Source: an uncultured Victivallales bacterium (GTDB taxonomy: Bacteria > Verrucomicrobiota > Lentisphaeria > Oligosphaerales > JAFGRS01). Taken from it: 33,347 bases of DNA. Positions 1 to 7,986 of the stretch are shown in pieces. The stretch spans positions 1 through 33,347 of the forward strand of contig CAILUI010000129.1 of NCBI GenBank assembly GCA_903837355.1, given 5' to 3'. The notes beneath the pieces were generated by a model, which made no database searches, was not told the origin of the DNA, and saw only the letters and a program-made list of their open reading frames with translations. The translations under genes were made by a program, and so were the position numbers. Position 1 is the first letter of the stretch, and each line of letters starts with the position of its first letter.

Positions 1-241
1 ATGCCCGCGACGAGCGCCGGCGCAACGCCGTGCCCCCCTATGCTCCATAGCGCGACCGCAAGGGGGCCTCGGGGGTGCCCAATGGCGATCGCAGACCCAG
101 CCGTCGGCGCCCTCGCCGGTTTCTTAGAACCGCCCTGGGCGATACCCAGCCCGCCTGGCAGTGCCTGCCGCCGCGGTATATGCTAACCACGCTCGGCTCA
201 CGGCACGCCAGATGGACGATGGACGGGGGAGAAATGCCATC

Positions 242-3200
242 ATGAAAGCCTTTGATATCGCCCCTTTCGCACTGCCGAACACGGCGCCGCACGAGGTCCG
301 CTTCGAGCAACCGCGCGACATCCGCCGCGTGGTCGTGCGCCTGGCGGCGCCCGTGAGTGCTGAGATCGGGCTGTCGTACCTGCACAAGACCTGGCCGCAG
401 ACACGCCACGAGCTGCCGCCGGAGATGGGGCGAACCCACCCCTGCCAGTTCGGCTGGCGTCCGCTCGACGACTGGTTCAATGCCACCTGGCGGCGGGCGG
501 CCGTGCAGAGCACGCGTCTGGACGAGCGCACCCTCGAGTTCACCTTCGCTGGCCTGCACGCGGAGTTCGCCGAGTACCCCGGGCGCGAGGTCTACGATGT
601 CACTTTCCGGCGCACGCTCGGGGTCCGCGTCGAGACCGCAGTGCCAGAGGCGGTGCAGGCCATCGCGGTCTACACCGAGTCCGCGACCTGCAAGGCCGCG
701 GTCCGCGTCGAACTCGATGCCGGTCGGCGGACGCCGGGCGGCAGCGTGGCGCTGTCGGGCTACAACCTGCGCGGCCTGCGCTGCCGGCCGCTGACCGGGG
801 TCGAGGTGCGGCGACACCAGATCATCCTGCAGCCGGATGGGGCGCGCGGCTTCCTGGCGCAGTGGGAGTGCATGGTGCCGGCCCACCCCTACAGTGACGA
901 CGATGCTCTGCTCACCCTCTCCCTGGAGGGCGAGGTCTTCACGGTGTCGCTGTCGGCGTTGCGAGAACAGGGGCCCATCTGGTTCGCCGAGAGCGGTGTT
1001 TTCATCACGGCGGCCGCGGACCCGACGACGTTCGCGCAGTACCAGGCCCGCAACCGCGGTGCCAAGACGATCCGGCAGCAGGTCCTCGAGGCTCCCGAAC
1101 AGAGCCTGTCCGGTGCCTTCCACGGCCAGCCGCGGGCGCACGCCGTCGCCTACACGCTGGGCTGCAAACATGCCCGGCAACGCTTCTGGATCGAGCCGAA
1201 CGGCGACATCGTGCTGAACCGGCACAACGTCATGTGGACCCCCGGAGCCGACTCCGAACGCTTCGGCAACGAGGGCAACGCCCGCTTCTTCTTCGATCTC
1301 GGCGACTGGATTCCCGTCGCGCGCTACACCGATCCGGCACCGGCGTTTGCCTGGAACCTGCAGTTCCGGCACGGCAGCCTGGTCCGGGAGCAGCGCTACC
1401 TGGCGACGCCGCTGCGGCCGCTGGGCGCGGCGGGTGAGCTGGCTGGGGACGACACGGTGGTGCTGCTGGTTCGAGTCAGCCTGCGCAACGCCGGCGCCGA
1501 GACCGTGCAGGCGCGACTGCCCCTTGGTTTCTCGGGCAACTCAGGTCGCTCGGGCAACCGGCTGGCTGCCGGACGCAGCGCCGCGGGCGGCCAGGACGAC
1601 GACCTGGTGCCGCGGAGTGCCCGGACACCGCTGACGGCGACGCCGGACGGCCGCCTGCTGGGCGTCTGGCAGGGGCTGCCGGTGTTGCGCGGCCTGTACG
1701 AGTCGGACCTGACGCCCCGCACGGACGGCGACGGACTCGTGTTCGAGAAACGGCTCGCCCCCGGCGAGACCGCCGAGTTGGTCCTGCGCATCCCGTTCAT
1801 CGTGGTCGACCGCGAGGACGAACTGCAGGCGTTGCGGAACCTGCACTTCGGGGCCTGCGACCGGCAAGCCCTGGAGTTCTGGAGGGCGGAAGCGCGCCAG
1901 GGCGCGCAGGTGGTCACCCCGAATGCGCACCTCAACGCCCTGCACACGATGCATGCACTGCATGTGCAGGTCACCGACCATGCCGTGCCTGGCAAGCCCC
2001 ACCTGATCAACACCTCGGTGGGAGCGAGCACCTACGGGAACTTCAGCAACGAGTCATGCATGATCATCGACGAACTCGATCAGCGTGGCCTCCACGAGGA
2101 GGCGCGGCGACGTATCGAGCTGTGGCTGGAGTACCAGGGCACGGTCGGGCTCAATGGGCGCTTCTCGGACATCGACGGCGTGTTCTACGGCGCCGGCGGG
2201 TTCGAACAGGGCCAGAGCTACTGCCAACACCACGGCTGGGTCCTCTGGATCATCGCGAAACACTACGCCGTCACCGGCGATACCCGCTGGCTGCGGGACG
2301 TCGCCGCGGCGGGACTGTGCCGCGGACTGGAATGGGTCTTCCGGCAGCGCCAGCACACGCTGCAGACCCAGCCGCACTCGCGCGGCTGGGAGCGCGGCTT
2401 TCTGCCCGCGGGCGGCCTCGAGGATGTCGACGATTACTGCTACTGGCTCAGCACCAATGCCTTGACCTGGCGCGGCTGCGACGCCGCCAGCGCCGCCCTC
2501 GAGGCAATCGCGCACCCGGACGCGGCCCGTTTCCGCCAGGCCTCCGACGCCTACCGGCAGGACCTCATCCGGGGCTTCGAGACCATGCGTCGCCTCTCCC
2601 CATTGGTGCGTTTGCGTGACGGTCGTTGGGTCCCGCACTACCCGTCCCGTCTGTACTGCCGCGGGCGTGACCGGGGCTGGATCCGCGAGACCCTCGAGGG
2701 CGCCGTCTACCTGCTGATCTCAGGCCTGTTCGCGTCCGACAGCCCGCAGGCCGCCTGGATTCTGGACGACTTCCAGGATAACCTCTACATGAATCCGCCC
2801 TTCGGCTACTACGTCGACCAGCCGGCGAACTCCTGGTTCGACCGCGGCGGCGTCTCGATCCAGCCCAATCTGCTGGCCGGCCTCATGCCGCACCTCGAGC
2901 GCGACGAGGTCGAGGTCTACCTGTGGATGTTCTTCAACTGCTGGAACGCCTGTTACCGCGAGGAGATCACCGCCATGGTCGAGCACCCCTACCCGGTGCT
3001 CGGCTTCTCGAACAGCGCGCACTTCAAGACCTCGGACGAGGCCAACGCAGTCAAGTGGCTGCAGCACATGTTCGTCTATGCCACGCCCACGCGGCTGCAT
3101 CTGGGCCGAGCCATCCCGCGCGACTGGCTGCGCGCCGGCCGCGGCGCCCGCGCCGAGGGGCTGCAGACCCACTTCGGTACGGTCAGCGTCGCCTATGCCC

Positions 3201-3412
3201 CGCAGGCCGACGGCTGCACCATCGAGGCCACCGTGCGGCTGGCACTGCGCGCCGCGCCGGCGCAGACGCTCGTACGCTTCCGCACGCCTGACCGACAGCC
3301 GCTGCGGACCGTCACGGTGAATGAGCGGTCGCATCCGGCATTCGACGCCGTAACGGGCGATGTAGACGTGAGCGGTTGCAGCGGCGACCTGGTGATCCGC
3401 GTCAGCTACTGA
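242..3412 (+). CDS. Large six-hairpin glycosidase-like protein, cytoplasmic
   Basis: A 1056-residue protein that probably hydrolyses or otherwise processes an oligosaccharide; the substrate cannot be read from the sequence. Roughly residues 1-540 are beta-rich, residues about 560-930 look like an (alpha/alpha)6 barrel of the rhamnosidase/six-hairpin type (a 'LINTSVGASTYGNFSNES' segment near residue 588, then regularly spaced aromatic helices), and the last ~120 residues resemble the small C-terminal beta domain of such enzymes. There is no signal peptide, so it should act inside the cell on imported material, unlike most other glycan proteins in this window. The ATG at 242 was chosen because a GGGGGAG stretch lies at about 224-230; an in-frame ATG at 212 lacks this. 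It stands alone, followed by an unrelated defence-type patch. The fold class is likely; the exact GH family is unknown to me. Confidence 0.75.
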   Translation: MKAFDIAPFALPNTAPHEVRFEQPRDIRRVVVRLAAPVSAEIGLSYLHKTWPQTRHELPPEMGRTHPCQFGWRPLDDWFNATWRRAAVQSTRLDERTLEFTFAGLHAEFAEYPGREVYDVTFRRTLGVRVETAVPEAVQAIAVYTESATCKAAVRVELDAGRRTPGGSVALSGYNLRGLRCRPLTGVEVRRHQIILQPDGARGFLAQWECMVPAHPYSDDDALLTLSLEGEVFTVSLSALREQGPIWFAESGVFITAAADPTTFAQYQARNRGAKTIRQQVLEAPEQSLSGAFHGQPRAHAVAYTLGCKHARQRFWIEPNGDIVLNRHNVMWTPGADSERFGNEGNARFFFDLGDWIPVARYTDPAPAFAWNLQFRHGSLVREQRYLATPLRPLGAAGELAGDDTVVLLVRVSLRNAGAETVQARLPLGFSGNSGRSGNRLAAGRSAAGGQDDDLVPRSARTPLTATPDGRLLGVWQGLPVLRGLYESDLTPRTDGDGLVFEKRLAPGETAELVLRIPFIVVDREDELQALRNLHFGACDRQALEFWRAEARQGAQVVTPNAHLNALHTMHALHVQVTDHAVPGKPHLINTSVGASTYGNFSNESCMIIDELDQRGLHEEARRRIELWLEYQGTVGLNGRFSDIDGVFYGAGGFEQGQSYCQHHGWVLWIIAKHYAVTGDTRWLRDVAAAGLCRGLEWVFRQRQHTLQTQPHSRGWERGFLPAGGLEDVDDYCYWLSTNALTWRGCDAASAALEAIAHPDAARFRQASDAYRQDLIRGFETMRRLSPLVRLRDGRWVPHYPSRLYCRGRDRGWIRETLEGAVYLLISGLFASDSPQAAWILDDFQDNLYMNPPFGYYVDQPANSWFDRGGVSIQPNLLAGLMPHLERDEVEVYLWMFFNCWNACYREEITAMVEHPYPVLGFSNSAHFKTSDEANAVKWLQHMFVYATPTRLHLGRAIPRDWLRAGRGARAEGLQTHFGTVSVAYAPQADGCTIEATVRLALRAAPAQTLVRFRTPDRQPLRTVTVNERSHPAFDAVTGDVDVSGCSGDLVIRVSY

Positions 3413-3493
3413 ACGGGCACGCCGCCCGCGGTTCCCCCGGCCGAAGGACATGGCGGTCTGGCAAGACGGCCAATCCAGCTTAGATTCCTGCCC

Positions 3494-3703
3494 ATGGACC
3501 AAGACGGCAGAACGGAGAGGCTCACGGAAGCGGAGAGGCTCGAGCTGGCCAAGGCGGCAGTGCGCGAGTTCCGCACCCAGTGCTTCTGGTTCTGGCGAGA
3601 GAACATCGAGGTCGGGACCGCGGATATCCCCGAGATCGCACGGGGTCTGCGGCAGGACGGAGGCAGGCGGGGGTTCCTCCTCGCTGCAAAGCTATGCCGC
3701 TGA
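3494..3703 (+). CDS. Small partner protein of AbiEii-type nucleotidyltransferase (putative antitoxin)
   Basis: A 69-residue, charged, helical protein with the signature 'REFRTQCFWFW' near residues 25-35 and a C-terminal 'IARGLRQDGGRRGF' segment. From memory, short proteins with a CFW(F/W) motif and a 'LR..GG' tail are often found directly before AbiEii-like nucleotidyltransferases, but their function is not established. Its stop codon overlaps the start of the next gene by 10 bp, so the two are translationally coupled. No good ribosome-binding site is visible before the ATG at 3494, so the start is not firm. Antitoxin is only one possibility. Confidence 0.6.
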   Translation: MDQDGRTERLTEAERLELAKAAVREFRTQCFWFWRENIEVGTADIPEIARGLRQDGGRRGFLLAAKLCR

Positions 3704-4491
3704 CCGAGCTTCAGGCAAGACTGCTGCGCTTGCTGGCCGCCAACCGGAGCCCTGATAGCTATCTGGCGGGCGCCACGGTCATCCATCAGGTTGCGGAGAC
3801 GCCACGCTTCTCTCAGGACCTGGATTTCTTCCATGACCTCGAAGCCAGCGTGGCGCAGAGCGCTGCGGCGGACGCAGCGACACTCGCCGCTGCCGGCTAC
3901 CACGTACGCTGGCTTCTACGCACGCCGCTATTCCATAGAGCCGTGGTCGCAGCCGCCGGGGAGGAAGTCAGGCTGGAGTGGGCACAGGATACGGCGTTCC
4001 GCTTCTTCCCGGTCGAGAGTGACCCTATCTGCGGCTACCGCCTTCACCTGGCCGACGCCGCGGTGAACAAGCTCCTCGCTCTTGCCGGACGCCAGGAGGT
4101 CCGTGACCTGGTCGACATCCTCCACCTCGATGCGCACGGCCTGTCGGTGGGCGCCCTTGCCTGGGCCGCCTGTGGCAAGGACCCGGGCTACACGCCCGAC
4201 CTGCTTCTGCAGCACTGTAACCGGCATGCCTGCTGTACTCAGGACCAGCTCAACCGGCTGATGCTGCGGCAGCCGCTCGACGTGCGGGCGCTGAAAGTGC
4301 GGTGGCTGCAGGCGCTCGAGCAGGCCCGGGACCTCGTGGCCGCCCTTCCAGGGGACGAACTAGGCTGCCTGTACCTGACCGCCCAGGGCGCGGTGACGAC
4401 CCCCGATCCGGCGACGTTCGCTAGCGCGAAGCTGCGCCGACACGCAGGGTCGGTTCGCGGTGCCTGGCCGGCCCTGTTCACGCAGCCGTGA
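3694..4491 (+). CDS. AbiEii-type nucleotidyltransferase (type IV toxin family)
   Basis: A 265-residue protein of the AbiEii/MNT nucleotidyltransferase superfamily. The nucleotidyltransferase core is visible as 'LAGATVIHQ' (residues 24-32) followed by 'RFSQDLDFF' (38-46), where D42 and D44 are the expected metal-binding pair. Further on, a 'VNKLLAL...EVRDLVDIL' helix matches the conserved K...(R/K)D.(V/I)D segment of the family. Characterised family members nucleotidylate tRNA or other targets as toxins in abortive-infection systems, with an antitoxin encoded beside them; here the small upstream gene overlaps it by 10 bp. The ATG at 3694 was chosen over the upstream in-frame extension because that extension reads through the neighbouring gene and the domain begins right after it. 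Whether it is a toxin or a housekeeping transferase cannot be told. Confidence 0.8.
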   Translation: MPLTELQARLLRLLAANRSPDSYLAGATVIHQVAETPRFSQDLDFFHDLEASVAQSAAADAATLAAAGYHVRWLLRTPLFHRAVVAAAGEEVRLEWAQDTAFRFFPVESDPICGYRLHLADAAVNKLLALAGRQEVRDLVDILHLDAHGLSVGALAWAACGKDPGYTPDLLLQHCNRHACCTQDQLNRLMLRQPLDVRALKVRWLQALEQARDLVAALPGDELGCLYLTAQGAVTTPDPATFASAKLRRHAGSVRGAWPALFTQP

Positions 4492-4513
4492 AGGCGACGG
4501 AGGTAACCCCGCT

Positions 4514-4897
4514 ATGAATGACTGGTACCGCACGCTGCAACGCCCGCCGCTGACGCCGCCGGACTGGGTCTTTGGGCCGGCGTGGACCGTGCTCTACGCC
4601 CTGATCGCGCTGTCGATCATCCTCTACATCCGCGCCCCCAAGTCGGGGCCGGTGACGACCGTCTACCTCGTCCTCGGCGTGCATCTGGCCAGCAACTTCG
4701 TCTGGTCCTACCTCTTCTTCGGCCTGCACTCACCACTGGCCGCGCTGGTTGACATCGCCGTTCTCGACCTCACTCTGGTCTGGCTGATCACGGCTTTCTG
4801 GGGCGTCTCCGGCCTGGCGGCCGGGCTCCTTATCCCCTACCTGCTGTGGGTCAGCTTTGCCACCTATCTGAACCTCATGTTCTGGAAACTCAACTGA
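4514..4897 (+). CDS. TspO/MBR family tryptophan-rich membrane protein
   Basis: A 127-residue integral membrane protein matching the length of bacterial TspO. It opens with 'WYRTLQRPPLTPPDWVFGPAWTVLY' features typical of the family (the PP.WVFGP.WT.LY block at residues ~13-27), then shows about five hydrophobic helices with conserved 'NFVWSYLFFGL' (third helix) and 'PYLLWVSFATYLNL.FW.LN' (fifth helix, ending the protein). TspO proteins bind porphyrins and related ligands and act in stress and tetrapyrrole regulation in bacteria. A GGAGG at about 4499-4503 lies well placed before the ATG at 4514. It follows the AbiEii gene by 22 bp and could be co-transcribed, but no functional link is apparent. 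Confidence 0.92.
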   Translation: MNDWYRTLQRPPLTPPDWVFGPAWTVLYALIALSIILYIRAPKSGPVTTVYLVLGVHLASNFVWSYLFFGLHSPLAALVDIAVLDLTLVWLITAFWGVSGLAAGLLIPYLLWVSFATYLNLMFWKLN

Positions 4898-4993
4898 GGC
4901 CCGCCGCGAAGCGCCGGGATGAGGGCACCAGACCGCACGTCCGCCTCCCAGAGACCTGCCCCGCGCGGGCGCCGGGCAGGGCGGGCACAGACG

Positions 4994-5215
4994 CCCCGGC
5001 ACTGCGGCAGGGCTGTTTCAAGAAACCGCTTCCAGCTTCGTGGCGGGCGCTTGTCCCAGTACGCCGCGCGGCCCCCGGTCTGCCGAACGGCAGGACCCCG
5101 CGCGGCAGCCGGGAGGCGCTCGGGACCCTGCTGGCCAGTCCTGCCGTCCGGCAGGACCGCGCGCCCTACCGGAGATGCCGCGCTACGGATCTTGAAACAG
5201 CCCCGGCACTGCGGC
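4994..5215. repeat. 220-bp structured element with inverted and direct repeats
   Basis: GGCTGTTTCAAGA at 5011-5023 is matched by its exact reverse complement at 5190-5202, so the two form 13-bp terminal inverted repeats about 166 bp apart. A 15-bp direct repeat, CCCCGGCACTGCGGC, occurs at 4994-5008 and 5201-5215, just outside or overlapping these. Inside lie two hairpins: CTGCCG-AA-CGGCAG at 5080-5093 and a stronger GTCCTGCCG-TC-CGGCAGGAC at 5138-5157. No open reading frame is evident inside. The layout is like a small non-autonomous mobile element or a remnant, but no transposase is present and no target duplication can be defined with certainty. Confidence 0.55.
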
Positions 5216-5223
5216 GCCTCGGC

Positions 5224-5271
5224 TTGACAGGGAGCCGCGCTGGTAATACGCTAAGTACAGGCGTGTATTAC
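5224..5271 (+). promoter_or_regulatory. Promoter and operator of the RHH/PIN pair
   Basis: A perfect -35 box TTGACA (5224-5229) is followed after 17 bp by TACGCT (5247-5252) as a -10. GTAATAC (5243-5249) overlaps the -10 and is mirrored by GTATTAC (5265-5271), 22 bp away, about two helical turns. TACGCT also recurs as a direct repeat at 5269-5274. Paired half-sites over the -10 fit autorepression by the antitoxin encoded 16 bp downstream; the binding itself is inferred. Confidence 0.65.
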
Positions 5272-5286
5272 GCTGGAGTTGCTGGC

Positions 5287-5523
5287 ATGCCCACGATCTC
5301 TCTGAAGATTCCCGTCGCGCTGGACCGTCGGCTGAGACGCATTGCGGAGGTGCGGCAGACCACACGTTCAGCAGTCATCCGTGCCGCCATCGAGCACCTC
5401 GCGGCAGAGAGCGCCGAGCGGACGGGCTCCTGCCTGGCACTCGCCTCTGACCTCATCGGCTGCGTTGAGGGCCCGGCAGACCTGGCGTCCAACAAGCAGC
5501 ACTTGCAGGGCTTCGGCCAATGA
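5287..5523 (+). CDS. Ribbon-helix-helix antitoxin (VapB-like)
   Basis: A 78-residue protein starting 'MPTISLKIPVALDRRLRRIAE', the classic N-terminal beta strand and first helix of a ribbon-helix-helix (CopG/MetJ-type) DNA-binding domain, followed by 'TTRSAVIRAAIEHL' as the second helix (residues ~22-36). The C-terminal ~35 residues should be the flexible part that wraps the toxin. It overlaps the PIN gene by the 4-bp ATGA at 5520-5523. A TGGAG at 5274-5278 serves the ATG at 5287. It lies just downstream of a promoter with mirrored half-sites, as expected for an autoregulated antitoxin. The family is clear; direct proof of pairing with the PIN protein is absent. Confidence 0.88.
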   Translation: MPTISLKIPVALDRRLRRIAEVRQTTRSAVIRAAIEHLAAESAERTGSCLALASDLIGCVEGPADLASNKQHLQGFGQ

Positions 5524-5957
5524 CGAGGCTGGTACTCATAGATACGGGGCCCCTCGTCGCCAGCATCAACCGCGGGGATCGGTTCCATGCCTGGGCCAGG
5601 GAAAGGCTGGGGGAGATGGTACCGCCGCTACTGACCTGTGAAGCCGTTCTGGCCGAGGCCTGTTTCCTCCTGGCCAGCACATCCGGCGGGCGGGCGGCAG
5701 TCATGGGACTCGTTGAGCGAGGGATCCTGCAGGTTGACTTCCGCGTGGCGACGCAGGCCACGTCGCTGGCCGCGTTGATGGCGAAGTATGCGGACTTCCC
5801 CATGTCCCTGGCGGATGCGTGCCTGGTGAGGATGACTGAACTGCACGAGAACAGCGTGCTGCTGACGCTCGACCGCGATTTCATGATCTACCGTCGCCAT
5901 GGCCGACGAGTGCTCGCGGTGCTGATCCCTCCGGAGCTGACAACCGCACGTCGCTGA
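5520..5957 (+). CDS. PIN-domain toxin (VapC-like ribonuclease)
   Basis: A 145-residue PIN-domain protein, the usual length for VapC-type toxins, which cleave RNA with a cluster of acidic residues. The expected residues are visible: D8 in 'LIDTGPLVA', E46 in 'AVLAEACFL' (E41 nearby), D99 in 'MSLADACLVRM', and D118 with D120 in 'LTLDRDF'. All core acidic positions are present, so it should be active. Translation is coupled to the antitoxin by a 4-bp overlap. Its partner is a ribbon-helix-helix protein and the two form a type II toxin-antitoxin cassette. It converges with the next gene across a hairpin region. Confidence 0.92.
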   Translation: MTRLVLIDTGPLVASINRGDRFHAWARERLGEMVPPLLTCEAVLAEACFLLASTSGGRAAVMGLVERGILQVDFRVATQATSLAALMAKYADFPMSLADACLVRMTELHENSVLLTLDRDFMIYRRHGRRVLAVLIPPELTTARR

Positions 5958-5968
5958 CAGCTTCGGAC

Positions 5969-6028
5969 TGGAGCGTGGCGCCGACCGCGGGTGCAAGGCC
6001 GGTCGTCGCCGCGGTCCCCAGCGCTCCA
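5969..6028. terminator. Nested inverted repeat between convergent genes
   Basis: Two nested arm pairs lie between converging stop codons: TGGAGCG (5969-5975) with CGCTCCA (6022-6028), and GACCGCGG (5983-5990) with CCGCGGTC (6009-6016). The pairing would give a long stem usable on either strand. No U-run follows, so a bidirectional terminator is plausible but not shown. Confidence 0.45.
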
Positions 6029-6030
6029 AC

Positions 6031-7986
6031 CTAGGGGCGGAGGTCAAAGCCGAACAGGTCGGCGCGAGTCAACTCGAACTCGAAGCGGACCGTCTCGCCG
6101 GCGAGAGTGCCGAGGTCGGCCTGCCGCCAGCGCACCGGCAGGCGCAGGCCGTCGGCGCGGATGGGTTCGCAATCGCTGAAGCTGAACCCGGGGAGAGTGG
6201 CGCCGCTGCGGGCGTCCTGCACCGCGACGCGCAGCGCGCCGGCGGCCGCCGTGGCGTTGACCCGCAGGGCCGCTGGGGCGGGGGCCAGGAGGAAGGGTAC
6301 CGTCCGCAACCGCCCGGGCATGTCGCCCTCGGCGCGGCGGGCCACATAGCGGTCCAGAGGCATCCGCACCAGCCCGATCTGGCGTTCGTCGAAGCGGTTC
6401 ACCTTGTGCCCCTGCTTGTAACCGCCGTAGTAGAGGTAGATCTCATCGCCGACCTGGACCTGCTCGTCGATCCAGGCATGGGCATGATCCCAGGCATTAG
6501 GGTCGTCGTCGGGCTCGAAGAACGCAGCCCGATCGCGCACCCAGGTGCGGCCGTCGCGGCTCCAGGCCAACGCGGTGTGGGCCCGCCCGAAGCTCCCGGG
6601 GGCCGTGGCTGTGGCCACGAGATCATCGCGCAGCACCTTGACCATACCGAGGCGCAACGAACCGCGAGTGAGGTAGCCGTCCATCGCGTAGAACTGGGTC
6701 TCGCCCGCGTCGAGGGCACTACTGGCGGCGAGCACGACCCAGGGGGTCTGCCAGCGCTGCAGGTCAGGACTGAAGCTCATCAGGGTCGTCCGGCGCTGGC
6801 CGGTCCAGGCGGCGCCCGTGGTGTAGGTCGAGACGGTGGCCACGTAGGTCTGGCGCAACGGGTCCCAGCTCAGTCCGGTGATGTCGTGATCATGGGGCAG
6901 GACGACGCCCTCAACCAGCGGTTTCCAGGCGAACCCGTCCGCCGAGGCCAGGAGCCGGGTACCGCCCTCGAGCCAGTAGCTGTAGATGTAGCGCGTTGCC
7001 GCCTCCGGGTGGGTCGCGCCGCGGTCGAGCACCGAGGAACCGAACTGGATCTCGGGGGTCGCGCAGAGGCGATGCGGGCGGATGAAGTGGATCCCGTCCG
7101 GCGAGTCCATGGTGGCCAGTTGCGTACGGCCGGTACTGCGATCCTCGCGCCAGGCCCCGTACCAGATCCGACTGCGGCCCGACGACGCGTCCCGCAGCAC
7201 GCTGAAGAAGGGTTGCATGCAGCGGTCGGTCGGGCCGGTGATCAGCGGGTTGGGAAGGGCGGGATCGCGCCGCGGCGGCAGCACCACGCGACGAACGCCG
7301 TGGCTCGCGGCAATGAGGTAGTCATCCAGGAGAAGGTGCGGTCCGGGCTGGGCGGGCAGCGGCGATTCCGCCTCCGCCACGGCGCCCGGGATACCCCTCT
7401 CAGGCTGGTAGATCATGGAACGGTCTTCATACATGAGAGGAGCCTCCTGACCGTTGAACACATGCTCAACATACTCCTGCTGGCGCGCAGTGTGACTGAA
7501 GGCCGTGGCGGGGATGAGTTCGCGTTCGTGCCCCGGCCACTGCCAGTACAGCCGGAGGTGGCCCGTGCCGCCGTTCTGGAAGTACTCGAGACGCAAGGAG
7601 ACTCGCCCTCCGACCGGAGCCTGAAATGTGCCCTGACGGGAGCTGCCCAGGCTCCAGCCCTCGATCACGGTGACCTGGTCGAGCCGGAGACGCAGGCCGT
7701 CGTCAGCCTCAGCACTGAAGGTGACCCGTTGGCTGGGCGGCAGCTCGATCAGCCCGACCCAGACCTGGGAGTAGTCGTTGAACGCGGTCCCGGTGTCCAC
7801 GTCGATACACTCCGCGTTCCCGGTATCGCGCGCCTGGCTGAAAACAGGCGAGTTGAAGCGGACCCAGGCCAGGCCGGGGTCCGCCTCGGCCCCCATTCCG
7901 CCGGGGGCGCCGAGACCGGCCCCCACGCACAGCAGCAGGGCCAGGCGCAGAGGCATCGTGGCCAGTCGTCGCGGGCTACTGCTCAT
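6031..7986 (-). CDS. Secreted PA14 + five-bladed-propeller glycosidase-like protein
   Basis: A 651-residue exported protein. Residues 1-~33 form a signal peptide (arginines, then 'LALLLCVGAGLGAPGG'). Residues ~35-165 are a PA14-type carbohydrate-binding domain ('FSAEADDGLRLRLD', '...SLRLEYFQNGGTGHLRLYWQWPG', ending 'IPATAFSHT'). From ~210 onward, 'LLLDDYLIAASHGVRRVVLPP' starts a beta-propeller related to GH43/GH32-type folds, with repeated 'SxDGxxW' blade motifs ('ASADGFAWKP', 'SFSPDLQRWQ', 'AWSRDGRTWV'). The last ~50 residues look like a small beta-sandwich. I chose the ATG at 7986, where the signal peptide begins; it overlaps the upstream membrane-protein gene by 11 bp. Sugar binding or hydrolysis is likely; the substrate is unknown, and catalytic residues cannot be assigned. 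Confidence 0.82.
   Translation of the reverse strand: MSSSPRRLATMPLRLALLLCVGAGLGAPGGMGAEADPGLAWVRFNSPVFSQARDTGNAECIDVDTGTAFNDYSQVWVGLIELPPSQRVTFSAEADDGLRLRLDQVTVIEGWSLGSSRQGTFQAPVGGRVSLRLEYFQNGGTGHLRLYWQWPGHERELIPATAFSHTARQQEYVEHVFNGQEAPLMYEDRSMIYQPERGIPGAVAEAESPLPAQPGPHLLLDDYLIAASHGVRRVVLPPRRDPALPNPLITGPTDRCMQPFFSVLRDASSGRSRIWYGAWREDRSTGRTQLATMDSPDGIHFIRPHRLCATPEIQFGSSVLDRGATHPEAATRYIYSYWLEGGTRLLASADGFAWKPLVEGVVLPHDHDITGLSWDPLRQTYVATVSTYTTGAAWTGQRRTTLMSFSPDLQRWQTPWVVLAASSALDAGETQFYAMDGYLTRGSLRLGMVKVLRDDLVATATAPGSFGRAHTALAWSRDGRTWVRDRAAFFEPDDDPNAWDHAHAWIDEQVQVGDEIYLYYGGYKQGHKVNRFDERQIGLVRMPLDRYVARRAEGDMPGRLRTVPFLLAPAPAALRVNATAAAGALRVAVQDARSGATLPGFSFSDCEPIRADGLRLPVRWRQADLGTLAGETVRFEFELTRADLFGFDLRP

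Larger units (their letters stand above)
4898..5286. other. 389-bp gene-free stretch with repeats and toxin-antitoxin promoter
   Basis: No convincing coding sequence: an open frame from the plus strand runs through it but lacks protein-like character until the antitoxin start at 5287. The stretch holds a structured repeat region (4994-5215) and then a promoter/operator (5224-5271), both listed separately. Confidence 0.7.

Noticed and set aside
1..186. 61-codon open frame at the left edge
   Set aside because: No ribosome-binding site, no recognisable motif, and a Pro/Ala/Gly-rich composition typical of non-coding high-GC DNA. The first 241 bases show nothing firm.
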